A stretch of DNA of 64,000 nucleotides, from positions 98,116,556 to 98,180,555 of the forward strand of contig OY856186.1 of assembly GCA_963693315.1 (NCBI GenBank), in the 5' to 3' direction. Each line of letters starts with the position of its first letter. Within the stretch, counting starts at the first letter, position 1. Of this stretch, positions 1 through 10,544 are shown one piece after another. The translations under genes were made by a program, and so were the position numbers. This DNA is from Diogma glabrata (taxonomy: Eukaryota > Arthropoda > Insecta > Diptera > Cylindrotomidae). The notes under the pieces are model-generated. The model saw only the letters and a list, made by a program, of their open reading frames with translations, had not been told where the DNA came from and did no database searches.

Positions 1-200
1 ATCTAATGGAAGTGTGTTGGATCTTAACAGCCTGCATTTTAATTCGAATATTAATATAGAAAGATTAGTTGAGTTTGTATTATCAAGTGACTTTAAGAAT
101 TGTCAGTGCCTTCCGCATCGATCAATTCCTAGGCAGACATGGGTCTCACCGACTTGAAATCAAACTGATTACGTGCTAGTTTCTTTTCGCTAACTCTGCG
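1..200 (+). pseudogene. Non-LTR retrotransposon endonuclease fragment, cut by the window edge
   Basis: Positions ~55-180 translate in one frame to ERLVEFVLSSDF, then PHRSIPRQTWVSP, a stop, and NQTDYV. This is the late part of an APE-type endonuclease of RTE-like elements (family pattern GERL..F....F, then PH..IH..TWVSP, then NQIDHV). The nucleotides also resemble the reverse complement of the endonuclease relic near 62,660, so both probably belong to one family. It has an internal stop, no start and no flanking RT. It is a dead fragment whose left end lies outside the window. Confidence 0.55.
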
Positions 201-433
201 ATCCTTTAGAGGTACAAAAATTGCCTGTTACCACCTCCTTGTATATGCTAAAATAATATTCCACTTTTCTTACCCAGGCATTCAAAAATTTAATCCATGG
301 AAACATTTTAACATTGCATCACTGAAGTATGCTAAAACTGAAGAGAACAATTCAAACCACATTACCAAAACATTAGAGAAGTCAAAAACTATCAATACTC
401 GCGCGACCACAAAACCACGTGGATGGAATTTTT

Positions 434-1440
434 AACTAAACTAAAATATGGTTGCCAATAATCCAGATAGTGGCATATTTCTTGATCATGCAACGCACTT
501 CCTTCCTCAATGAATAAAGCTCATACAGAGAGTTATATGAAGGATCGATTCTTCGAATAAGCAATAACGTGGCATCATCAAGGAATACTCCATAGCTAAG
601 ATTGAGGGTGCTACCGTTGACTGAATAGAGTTCATCCGGCACTTAGATTATAAAATACACAGGATAAGCAATATCTTTTTAAGTTGAAGTAATTTTCATT
701 TACATAAAGTAGTGTGCGATTTTAACGTGATAGTATTTGCACTGAAAAAACACAGTAGCCTAGAAATTTAAATATCATCGAGGTTTTCCCTTGCTTGACC
801 AAATATGCTTACAAAATAACAGACTTATGTAGAAATTTTGTATTTAACATTTTTACCAATTGGAGAATGACCAACTTTATTCAATTTTATTTTATGTTTG
901 TCAAAAGTATTTCGATTAAAATAAAACTGATAATATTAAAACTGAAAATTTGATCCTAACTAAAATTTTATCATGTACGCTTTGGTTTTGTTTTCATTTA
1001 AACTAAATTTAAAATGAAATGCATATTGTTTATATGGTTTACTGTTTCAGGTTTTGTTTTAATTTAGAATGAAATTAAAATGAAATATATATTATTTGGC
1101 AGTTACTTCTTTCTGGCAATAGAAGAATAATAATATATTTTTTTTCTATAAATGGAAAGAGATAAAAATGCTGCATGGGACCCTGTATTTTTGTATTTAT
1201 TTTTACAGGAGCATTTTCTTTTGTGGAAATTATTTTCAATGCAAAATTTGAATTTAAAAAATAGCTTCAATTTTTTTTATAGTTTTATAGTGTAGATACA
1301 CAAATATTACTTATCCTGTATATTTTATAATCTAAGATCCGGCAGCAGTCAGCACCCTTAAGGTATCAAGGCTAGTGATATCTCACTGCTATTGCCAGTG
1401 CCATGTGATATCTCACGTTAGCTCGTACGTCAATAGCAAT
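434..1440 (-). repeat. Interspersed repeat family 'GTCAACGGTAGCACC', copy 1, split by an insertion
   Basis: Positions 434-641 and 1337-1440 are the two halves of one repeat, read on the minus strand. The same sequence in the same order is at 35,820-36,140, with partial copies at 6,865-7,060 and 45,750-45,975. Shared blocks include GGCAATAGCAGTGAGATATC, TCAGTCAACGGTAGCACC and a terminal TTATTGGCAAC. A 68-codon open frame (436-642) is partly kept in the 36 kb copy. The other two copies differ by indels and stops, so I do not call it a gene. Superfamily unknown. Confidence 0.7.
642..1336. mobile_element. 695-bp MITE with ~33-bp terminal inverted repeats and 8-bp target duplication
   Basis: The ends are inverted copies: CTTAGATTATAAAATACACA on the left, and a right end reading CTTAGATTATAAAATATACA on the other strand, with similarity continuing through GGATAAG.AATAT. 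The element is flanked by an exact 8-bp duplication ATCCGGCA (634-641 and 1337-1344). The empty site is confirmed by the uninterrupted repeat at ~35,945. There is no coding potential. An 8-bp duplication suits hAT and a few other superfamilies, but the end does not fit the usual hAT start, so the superfamily is open. Confidence 0.85.
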
Positions 1441-1694
1441 ATTATGTTTTTTCCTTAAAAAAACTAGTTGTTGCTTTTAATCGGAAACCGTTAACATTAG
1501 GCGAACACTCTAATATCAATAGCCTAATTTTGTCCTTTTTTTGTTTTTTATCGTGATCATTGAACAAAACGCACATTTACCCGACTAGAAATTAAATCAG
1601 TATAGGGTCCGATCCGGATCAGGATTGCCTGAAGACTGATCAGGGATGAATCAGGCCTCCTGATCCGGACATGATGAAAAATCGTCACGCCGTA

Positions 1695-1890
1695 CAGGAT
1701 CCGTACAGGATCCGTTCAAATGATCCATGCCGGATCCATTTCAAAGATCCATTCCGGATCCATTTCAAAGATCCATTCCGGATCCATTTCAAAGATCTAT
1801 TCCGGATCTATCTTAAAGATCCATGCCGGATCCATTCAACAGTTTCATGTCCGGTCTGGTCAAGAGATCCATACCAGATCCGTTCAAACG
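1695..1890 (+). repeat. Tandem repeat, 24-bp unit
   Basis: Unit GATCCATTCCGGATCCATTT plus CAAA is repeated about six times with substitutions. Because the unit is a multiple of 3, it produces two artificial open frames (HFKDPFRI-type and SISKIHSG-type), which are not genes. The same GATCC/CCGGATC vocabulary recurs near 4,020-5,040, suggesting subterminal repeats of one transposon family. Confidence 0.85.
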
Positions 1891-2010
1891 TTTAGAATTA
1901 ATTTTGTTCTTAAATATTAATTTGACATTAAATAAATGAAAAAAATATTACCATTTTTCCTTAATTTTGTTCATAATTTCAAGTACACTTCAAATGCTTA
2001 TAAATTTAAA

Positions 2011-3470
2011 CACTCAGAAAAAAAAGATAGCTTACTTAACGTAAAGTATATGTAAATTTAACTGAAAATGACGTACGAATTGAGCCAGCGGAGGCATAAG
2101 TAAACTAAACAAAATTGACTAAGTAAAATCTACTTAAAAGCATGTAAAACATTTTGCGCTGTTATGCTACTATTATGCTACCATCTTGTCTCACCAAAAA
2201 AATAAAAAAAATTTAGTTTTTTTGCAATTATTAATCGTTTTTTTATCAATTCAGGGTGAGAGACTTTTATACACGGCAATGATTAACAGCGGTTAAGAAG
2301 GGCCCTGTAAAGATAAAATGCTATTTATTATTAATATTTATTTTGGACTTAACCCGGATTCAATCCCCAGACCTCTGTGTGCAAGGCAGCAGCATTAACC
2401 ATTCGTCTATCTAAATAATTATTTACATCAATTTATTTATGAATATTATGTTGATGCTTAAGTTTAGGACGTTCGAGGGTTCGATTCACAGACTGACCAC
2501 TATTTATTTTTATTACATTTTTATTATTTTTTTAAAATAACATAAAAATGATTCCTTTTTATTCATAAAAATTCAATTTCACAGCATTTCAATTTATCGA
2601 TACTGTAGTTATTTTAAAATTATATAGACCTAAACATTTCAAATTTATTCCGACAATAATAATAATGTAACTAAGGTAACACAGAAATAACAATTATATA
2701 TATGTCAAATTCTTTTTGCCAAAACATTGTTCTGAAATTTTTTGCTCTCAGATCAATTTATTATTTGACATTACGTGTTTTATTTGGTCAAAAAAAGTGA
2801 GTTTTCACCCTAAAAAGATTTTTTTGAATCTAGATTTTTAGGTATAGAGCAAAACATAAAATACAATAAAAAAAAAGAAATACATATATCTCTCAAAATT
2901 AGTAAACAAACAAAACGCCACACCAAAACGTAAGAACATGTGCTGCATAAATTGACAGCTATACATATGTAAATTTTACTATTATTTTAAGTAAAATTTA
3001 CGTTTTATATGACTTTAATACTCGAAGTCATACGTAATTTTCAAACTATGAAAACGTAAATTTAAAGATGCCTTAGTAAAAAGTACGTATCATATAAGCA
3101 ATTTCCAGCATACTTAAGTTAATCTCCTTGGGTAAATAGTGGATTATATATACGCGTGTGTATAAGTATGTTTAGCACTATTTGCCATGTAAATTTAGCA
3201 TTTTTCGATGGTTATGTTTTACAAAATTGTTAAGTAAATGTAACGACCATTAGGTAACTTTGTTTTCATCTTTCAAAATTTACTGTTTCAGTAGTAAATT
3301 TATTTTCAAAAATTTTACAATTCTAATTTTGCTTTATTAACGTGGCACAGGATAATATTACTTAAATTATCAATACTTTTAGTAAATTTTAGAAAAACGT
3401 ACGTTATGTTTACAATTTTGGAGTTACTATAGCGCATAAGTAACAAACGCATCGTTTTTTTTTCTGATTG
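2011..3470. mobile_element. AT-rich element with weak CACTCAGAAAAAAAA-type inverted ends
   Basis: The left end CACTCAGAAAAAAAAGATAGC pairs imperfectly with a right end that reads CAATCAGAAAAAAAAACG on the other strand. The interior is rich in AAGTAAATTT(A) motifs and has no open frame. No clear target duplication. The boundary call is tentative. Confidence 0.35.
2344..2412 (-). ncRNA. tRNA-like relic, possible head of a tRNA-derived SINE
   Basis: The minus strand reads AATGGTTAATGC (A-box-like), then CTGCCTTGCACACAGAGG, then GGGGATTGAATCC (B-box-like) about 35 nt later. The order and spacing fit a tRNA with a TGC (alanine-type) anticodon region. The anticodon stem pairs poorly and no complete acceptor stem is visible, so a functional tRNA is unlikely. 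A second B-box-like GGTTCGATTC lies on the + strand at ~2,480. Confidence 0.35.
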
Positions 3471-3990
3471 CAGCAAGTTTGTTAATTATTTCTTATTTTT
3501 ATTTTATTTAGTCCAAGTTTTGGCATTATTGATGATTTTTCCAATGGTATCATAAAACTCTTTGTCACATAGGCTCTTATGAAGGTATGGATCCAAGTTT
3601 GGATTCGAAAACTAACTTCACCCATACCTGCTTTAGATCACTTGTCATATTTCAAATAGAATAATTTTTGAGCAACATAATAAGTATTTCACCAATTACT
3701 GCTAACAAAAAACATCTGGAAATTCTTGAGTAAAGTGATGCAAGATAAAAATTTAAATTATATGCTTTAAGGTTAATAAGCAAGATCCCTCACAACTGTA
3801 AGTTTGACAATGCTGTTTTCGATTCTACAATAAATTTGTACTTATAAGTACAAAATATTAAACAATTAAATAGATTCAGTCTACAGTTAATTATTACAGT
3901 TAAGTATATTATAATTAACTTTTTAAAAAGTTATTAAAAATTCGTGAAGAATGAGAAAATTTTTTGCACAAAAAAATTTTAAGTTAAGTA

Positions 3991-4599
3991 CACGAGCAGA
4001 AATTTGTCAGGGCTCAAGTAAGGCCCTGATCAAGTTTGCCCTAACCTGGATCAGGCATTGGTAGGACAGCCTGATTGGGCCCTGATCATGAGTGTAACGC
4101 TTTTGCCCTATCAGGTCCTGATTGGGATTACCGGATCAGACCCTGATTGGGATAATCGGATCAGGCCCTGATTGGGATATCCGGACCAGACCCTGATATA
4201 TATTTATATATTATATACATAAATTAATCAAATTAAAATAAAAAAATTACAATGGAAAAAATTAAAACATACATACCACCTTAATGACTATTATTATAGT
4301 CTTTCAGCCGAGAAGCTATAACTAAAATATACATGAAACGATTTTAACTATATATTTCTAAAATGGATAATACTCTAGTGAATTTTAACCAATTGAAATT
4401 TCAGCTAGGGGTCAAATACGAGAAACCTGATCCGGGCCGGATGTATTCAAATAAGGTTAACCCTAAAAGGGTATTCTAAATCAGGCCCTAAACAGGCCCA
4501 CATCAGCTTGCTCTAATAGAGATTGCCCTTGTAGGACTGACCCGGCCCTGATCACGACCTGACTGTATTCAGGTTTTCCCTAACTAATTTCTGCTCGGG
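3991..4599. mobile_element. 609-bp TA-flanked MITE with CCCGAGCAGAAATT ends
   Basis: The left end CACGAGCAGAAATTTGTCAG and the right end (CCCGAGCAGAAATTAGTTAG on the minus strand) are inverted repeats, each next to TA (3989-3990, 4600-4601). The interior carries about four ~25-bp repeats based on GGATCAGACCCTGATTGGGA (4,110-4,198). No coding sequence. The ends are related to those at 1580 and 5059. Confidence 0.65.
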
Positions 4600-4800
4600 T
4601 AAATGTACTATTATGACGTCGATAATATAATCAAAATAATAATTCAGTTATACCATTAATAACGAATTTATTGTTTAATGAGCAATATATTATATACAGA
4701 ATGGATCAGGTAAAAAACTAAATTTTGTATTATTATCCAGTTCAGGACATCGGATAAGATGAGTTTTTTCGATCAGAAACTGATCGTATGACTGGATCAA

Positions 4801-5000
4801 CGGATAAAGTACTGCACGCTGATCAGTAACTGATCAGATAGCCGGATCAACGGATAAAGTACTGCACGCTGATCAGTAACTGATCAGATAGCCGGATCAA
4901 GGGAAACGGTACTGTACGCTGATCAGGAACTGATTAGATAACCGGATCAAGGGAAACGGTACTGTACGCTGATCAGGAAATGATCAGATGGCCGTATTAC
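4801..5000 (+). repeat. Tandem repeat, 50-bp unit, four copies
   Basis: Units start at 4801, 4851, 4901 and 4951. Each begins CGGATAAAGT or GGGAAACGGT, contains ACTG.ACGCTGATCAG and ends CCGGATCAA (the last unit diverges at its end). The first two are nearly identical and the last two nearly identical, so duplication occurred in pairs. This is subterminal to the end at 5059. Confidence 0.9.
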
Positions 5001-6547
5001 GGAAAATCTGATCCGGATCTGATCATTATCCGGGTTCCCTGAACTAATTTCCAGTCGGGTAGTGATTAATAATTTTTTTCTTTCTTTATAATAAGAAAAT
5101 AATTTTTTTTATACACAGCACATTTAATATTTATTTTCCTATAGTTAATTAAAATTAGCTTGATATAGTAGAAAATAAAACTGGTATAAAGTTAACAGTA
5201 AAAAGAAATTCTAGCAACCGCTCGAAAGACTATATAATTCTTTTTATAATTTTTCTTGGAAAGCTAAAATTCACATTCGATAGTTCAAACTTGACCAAAA
5301 TTTAAATAAATGTGAATTTATACAACAATTATACAAAAAATGGTGACGTGTAAAATTCCAAAAGAAATTTTTAAGGAATACTGAAATGAAGCCCTTTCAT
5401 ATGATAACCTACTTGAATCTATACAAAAAATGTATTTTCTCAAAGGGTTCACATCGTAACCCTGTAAACCAAACGAAAACAACTTTAGTTTTATTTGTAT
5501 CTGTCATCGTATGTGGACAGGTTAGTTTTATACGCACCTCAAATTTCAGGTCCATAGCATTTATAGTTTACGAGATAATCGATATAATTTGAAAAACTCG
5601 TTTTACTCTCACCAATAGTGTTCCGTATAAAAAACGGAACCCTAAAAATGAGAATAAGAAATAAGAAAATTTATCTCACTCTCAAAGTATTATTTTTTCT
5701 CTCGTTCAAAATTTTTCTTTTTAAATTAAATTAATTACCGTTATCAAACTAAACTAGCAAAATATGAAAAAGATAAATTATTAATTAAACCAAAGAAGTA
5801 TTTAATGTATAACATGAAAATTCAACGAAAAGTGTGAAGTCTACGATGGAAATTAGTAAAACTGAAACCAGAAGTGAGGACTCTGACAGTGGTAGTGAAA
5901 AGAACCAAAGACCTTTTACGAGAAACTATAAAAAAATATCAAACAGGGCTTACCGTTAAAATTCATATTGACGTTTCCAACACAGGAATCCTTATCGCGA
6001 GCGCTGGACCGAAATTTTAAAATAGAGATGGGAGACGCGTACGAAAGAATTTTCAATATGGTTCAGTTAATTCCAATTTTATACAGGTAGTGGAATAATT
6101 CCGCCGTGGAGGACCTAAATGTTTATTTTTAAGTATTACAAAGATGCATACTATAATTTTTCGGAAGAAGGTAAAAAAGTATTTAGGAAACTGATTACAG
6201 AACGACTTAGATGGGCGAGTCTTTTCTTATGGTTTATTCTGAAGATTCCGAAGATTTAAATCAATTTTACAACTTTCTCACAAAACACTATATACCAAAA
6301 ATATCTGCTTAAGAATTACTACATAAAATTAGTCCGTGTAAACAGCATTTAGGAGAGGGGGGTCTACATAGCTTTCGTGACGGTATTTAGACTTTGGTAA
6401 CAACAATAAATAAACGTTCACAAGGGACGAATCCTTGGAAAGACCTGAAAATATTAAAGACGATAGTAAACGACCAGGCAATAACCACTTTTAAATTAAG
6501 TTAACATTCAATTAGACTTTTCCAGTAGTTTAGAGACAATTTTGGCA

Positions 6548-6745
6548 AGTTTTTTTTTTTTTTTTTTTTTTTAATAAAATGTGTTGTGTAGTAGGAATTA
6601 CAATATGTGTCACAATAACACATAAAAACCTTTTAAGACCAAGGTCCCACAACAACATACGTTCAGAGGTGTTGATGGACGTAAATCTTTCTTTTTTTGT
6701 TTTTTTAAATTTTTTGTTAAAGAATGGATAACTAAACAAAAAATC
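6548..6745 (-). repeat. 5'-truncated non-LTR retrotransposon 3' UTR with poly(A)
   Basis: The minus strand matches the 3' UTR after the reverse transcriptase at 47,408-47,580: TTAGTTAT.NATTCTTTAA, then CATCAACAC, TGTTGTG.GACC, GGTCTTAAAAGGTTT and a .ATTCCTACT end. It finishes in about 22 A residues on the minus strand (T run at ~6551-6572). This is the expected result of truncated LINE insertion. Confidence 0.75.
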
Positions 6746-6864
6746 CTATCACTGACAAAATATGACATAGGCCAATATTTTATGATAGAATAGAGAAAAT
6801 AAAAATAAATTAAAAGGTAAATAGCAAATTTTTACAAAAATTTGCTGAAACAAAACAAAAATGT

Positions 6865-7060
6865 AGTTGCCAATAATCCAGCCGGTTGCATATTCCTTGA
6901 TCCTGTGACGCACTGTCTTTCTTGAAGATTAAAGTCCGCACATAGTTATATGAAGGCTCGTTTCCTCAAGGAAGCAATAGCGTCTCATCATCAAGGATTA
7001 TTTCACAGCTAAGATTGAGGGTGCTACCGTTGACTGAATACAGTTCATCCGCCACCACCA
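6865..7060 (-). repeat. Interspersed repeat family 'GTCAACGGTAGCACC', copy 2
   Basis: The minus strand carries GCGGATGAACTGTATTCAGT, CAACGGTAGCACCCTCAATC and GGATTATTGGCAAC in the same order as the copy at 434-641. Its open frame is broken by a stop after GACGCTATTGCTTCCT. Confidence 0.75.
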
Positions 7061-7859
7061 ATAAAAACTGATCCCTCCATTACAACTAGCAACAAATTTA
7101 GAAAAATTCGAATACCAAATAATGACTATACTTAGTAGTCCAATACACCTTCTCAGTGAGTTATTTTATACAATCACACCACCATCACTAAATCGACAAA
7201 CTTTGTTAACACGATAGACTCTAATTGATTTAATTTCGGAGGCCCTTATGGTTATGATTTGATGGTGTGAGACGGTTTGTTCGAATAATTTTTCTCTGCC
7301 TGTTTCACTTGTTTTTTTTTAACGGCAGATTTTCAATGTATGGGAAAACTTTTGTTGTATAATTGAATAAGAAAACCAAAGCAAAAAAGATAAATAGAAT
7401 ACCTATTTACATGACTGTTTTTTATACGGAACACTATTGGTGAGAGTAAAACGAGTTTTTCACATTATATCGATTATCTCGTAAACTATAAATGCTATGG
7501 ACCTGAAATATGAGGTGCGTATAAAACTAACCTGTCCACATACGATGACAGATACAAATAAAACTAAAGTTGTTTTCGTTTGGTTTACAGGGTTGCGATG
7601 TGAGACATTTGAGAAAATACATTTTTTTATAGATTCGATCATATGAAAGGGCTTCATTTCAGTATTCCTTAAAAATTTCTTTTGGAATTTTACACGTCAC
7701 CATTTTTTGTATAATTTGGAATAATGACGTTTTCTTCGTGTTTTCTTACCTCGATTAGCTCCGAACCTAACTGATCGAAACTCTTCAAATGTATTTGGAA
7801 TGATACAAAAATTAGTACGTTTTTAATAAAAAATATATAAAAGTGTCATATACTAATAA

Positions 7860-9520
7860 TTATATTTATTAAGGGTGGAAATGAGGAGGGGTAAAAACAC
7901 TATTTAAAATAAAATATAAAATTCACAGAGCTAGGAAATTAGGTAAATTTTGTTAGGGTTTCTCATTTCCCGTAGAAATTCAAATCCCGGGAAGCCGGGA
8001 CAAAAAATATTAAATTCCCGGGAAATCCCGGGAAACGCTAAAAAGCTAGGTTTTTCTAATTGGGTGGTAGAAAAATGTGTAAAATTAAAACAGCACAAAA
8101 AATGCGCTAGTGATTTTTAAATTTCCTTTATTTTTAATTAGAAAAACTTCAAAAATTAAATAGAAAAGAATAAATAAAAACAAAACAAAAATAAATTCGT
8201 AATACTAATTTTAAAACAATTTTTCAAAAAACTAGGTTGTCCATGGCGGGGCGCCATCACTCAATTTTGTCCGAATTTTCGTGACGAAACGTCCATTGAA
8301 CCATCCATTGAACCATCCGTCCAAGAGAACCATTAAACATAAATTGAGAGAAATGAAGCGCAAGTTTTAGGCAGATTTCTCAGAAAAATATACATATTTT
8401 AAGTTTGATTGGTTTTAATTTGTTGTGTTTATATTTGTCAAAAAAACCATACAAAAAAACCATGATACCATATGTGTCAAAAAAAACATTTTCCTAATTT
8501 TGAACGATAATTTCTTACTACAGAGGGAAAAGAATTAAAAACTACTCGATTTTCGAGTGAGAAAACTTTTAATATCTTTGAAAAAAGTACAAAAAAATGT
8601 TAATAAAAATTAGCGGGATGCCCGGGATCCCGGGATGAAATCCCGGGAAAACGGGATGAAAATTTACCCCCGGGGACCTCGGGAAAACGGGATCGCGGGT
8701 TCCCGTTTGAGAAACCCTAAATTTTGTACGAAAACTATATCGAAGTCTCAAATAATTATATTTCTGTGTGTTTAGGGGACGGGGTAGAGAGGTTAAAAAA
8801 AACTTTTTTGTGACCTAAGCGAGTGGCGTGTGATATGAAAGAGCACCTAATTTAGAAATCATTGCAATTTTTTTTAGAACTTTGCGTTGTACAGTTTTTG
8901 AGTTGTGGTCAAAAAAGTGCAAAATTCAGAACGTTAACCTCCCCCCCCCCCTATGTTACGACACTGATTCAAAGAAAATTTTACAAAAATTCGCATAGTT
9001 CGGAAATTGGGTAATTTTTGTATGAAAACTATAGCGAAGTCTCAAATAATTATATTTCCGTGTGTTTAGGGGACGGGGGTAAAGAGGGTAAAAAAAACCT
9101 TTTTTAACCCAAGCGAATCAACCCAAGAGCACCTAATATAGAAATCATTGTAATTTTTTTTAGAATTTTGCGGTGCACAGTTTTTGTGTTATGGTCAAAA
9201 AAGTGCAAGATTCAGATCGTTTCCCACGTTTCGACACTGATTGACAAAACAATTTGTAAAAATTCACATAGAAAATTCGGTAAATTTTGTATGAAAACTA
9301 TAGCGAAGTATCAAATAATTATATTTCCGTGTGTTTAGGGGACGGGGGTAGAGAGAGTAAAAAAACCTTTCTTGACCCAAGCGAGTGGGGTGTCATTTGA
9401 AAGAGCATCTAATTTAGAAATCATTGTAATTTTTTTTAGAATTTTGCAATGCACAGTTTTTGTGTTATTGTAAAAAAAATATTTTTAGTATGTAGCATCT
9501 CCACCCACCCATTTCGACAT
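7860..9520 (+). repeat. Short tandem array, ~265-bp unit, about three copies, first one split by a hAT element
   Basis: The block GTATGAAAACTATAGCGAAG, then TCAAATAATTATATTTC.GTGTGTTTAGGGGACGGGG, recurs at ~8,727, ~9,020 and ~9,285, followed each time by GAGCA.CTAAT.TAGAAATCATTG. The first unit is interrupted at 7,954-8,719 by a hAT insertion, and the other units give the empty site. A C run of about 11 lies at 8,940. A related diverged stretch is at ~42,600-42,780 (reverse strand). No coding potential seen. Confidence 0.8.
7954..8719 (-). mobile_element. hAT-type DNA transposon, short internally deleted copy
   Basis: Ends TAGGGTTTCTCA and TGAGAAACCCTA are inverted repeats fitting the hAT YARNG start. 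The element is flanked by an exact 8-bp duplication AATTTTGT (7946-7953 and 8720-8727). The tandem-array units at ~9,010 and ~9,270 show the unoccupied site, which proves the boundaries. It is in the opposite orientation to the copy at 15,552-17,647. It keeps the transposase C-terminus (8,205-8,291, minus strand: GRFVTKIRTKLSDGA, then disrupted) and, across a deletion junction near 8,290-8,330, the tail of the retrotransposon-derived frame ending RTIKHKLREMKRKF (~8,325-8,371, + strand). Confidence 0.9.
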
Positions 9521-10544
9521 TTGATTGGCCGAAAAAATAATTACATTTAAACCATTTACAAGCTGGTGTAATTGAATCTTTCTTGAGTTACCATAAACAG
9601 CTATGGATAAGATCTAACCTAGAGTAACATTTTTTGAGTCATTTTTGATCAATGTAGATTTGATTGTAATTTACTATTGACATTTACGATTAAACATTTA
9701 TTTTGTTAGCTGTCTATGGTCTGGCAATATAAAGACATTACAACACAACTTTTCGTCAATAATTCTTGATATTGTGTTCTTTTACATTCTTTTACTTTTT
9801 TTTATTTATAATTTGTTTTGTTTTTCTTTTTTATTGAAAACAAATTTTTAATTTGAATTTATTTATTAAAATAAAATGCTTTATTAAAATAAAACAAAAT
9901 TTTATTTATTTGACTGATTTTGATGATGATTAATTTTGATCGATTTTAATTAATTTTATTTTTATTATTTCCCTTTTTTTATTTTCTCAAATCAGCCAGT
10001 TGTGTCTGTTTCCTGACTGTGCCAAATGTTGTGGACCCCCGTACCGTCAGGTTTCAATTTGATATGACCTTCTCCAAATAATACACAAAACCACTTTTTA
10101 TCTTTAATCAACTTTTATTTAATTTAATATTAGTTTTATAAACAAAAGGAAGTTCTTTTCTACTTAATAAGTTACCAGTCTAACTCGGAGTTAATCTTAT
10201 TTTAGCATAATCATTCTCAAAATTAAATTGTTTTATTCCATTTTGGAGAGGAGTGTTAGAAAAGGGTGTGATAATCAAACTATTTTATTATTGGTCAAAA
10301 CATTTTCCACTTTAATTTATTCAATAATTATTTTTGATAATAATTATTCCAAAATCAACAAACTGATTTAAAACATATTTTCATTTTTGCAAACATAATT
10401 AAAAATTATTATTTGCAAAAATTCATTCATTTCCAAATTAATTATTTTGCTTAAAATAATTGTTATGACATCAAAATGCTTTTACTGCATTTTGGCGGGT
10501 TTAGATATATTTGGAAATAAAACTCTTTATTTTTGGAAGGCAGT
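9521..10544. other. Intergenic/intronic AT-rich DNA, nothing assigned
   Basis: I see no coding frame or complete element. A short stretch at 10,035-10,115 (GTGGACCCCCGTACCGTCAG, then AATAATACACAAAA) shares the latter phrase with ~28,050-28,065. That may be a piece of a shared repeat but is too short to classify. Confidence 0.5.

Larger units (their letters stand above)
1580..5059. mobile_element. Possible outer element ending in CCCGACTAGAAATTA, interrupted by later insertions
   Basis: The left end, CCCGACTAGAAATTA at 1580, follows TA. The right end, TAATTTCCAGTCGGG finishing at 5059, is its imperfect inverted copy and is followed by TA. Both ends are next to GATCCGGATC-rich sequence (1,600-1,890 and 4,690-5,040). 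Between them are an AT-rich element, a tRNA-like relic and a complete smaller element with related ends (3991-4599). Reading this as one 3.5 kb nested element is inference. They could be two truncated copies. Confidence 0.35.
5326..7719. mobile_element. 2.4 kb foldback-type element with ~310-bp inverted arms
   Basis: Arm 5326-5634 reappears reverse-complemented at about 7410-7719 with few differences (shared AAAATGGTGACGTG, GAAGCCCTTTCATATGA, CACCAATAGTGTTCCGTA). The similar 60-70 codon open frames in the two arms are mirror copies of repeat sequence, not genes. The 1.77 kb spacer contains a retrotransposon 3' UTR scrap (6,548), one copy of the GTCAACGG repeat (6,865) and an unrecognised degenerate stretch at 5,850-6,300. 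The phrase ACGGAACCCTAAAAA at 5,634 also occurs at 43,262, marking a wider family. Confidence 0.75.

Noticed and set aside
2344..2412. Functional tRNA-Ala gene
   Set aside because: Promoter-box-like words are present but anticodon and acceptor stems do not pair well; a SINE head is more likely.
4801..5000. Regular 50-bp repeats resembling a CRISPR array
   Set aside because: The units are contiguous tandem copies with no unique spacers, in a eukaryotic genome.
5386..7657. Two similar 65-68-codon proteins (MKPFHMI..) on opposite strands as a gene pair
   Set aside because: They are mirror images of the ~310-bp inverted repeat arms, without independent evidence of coding.
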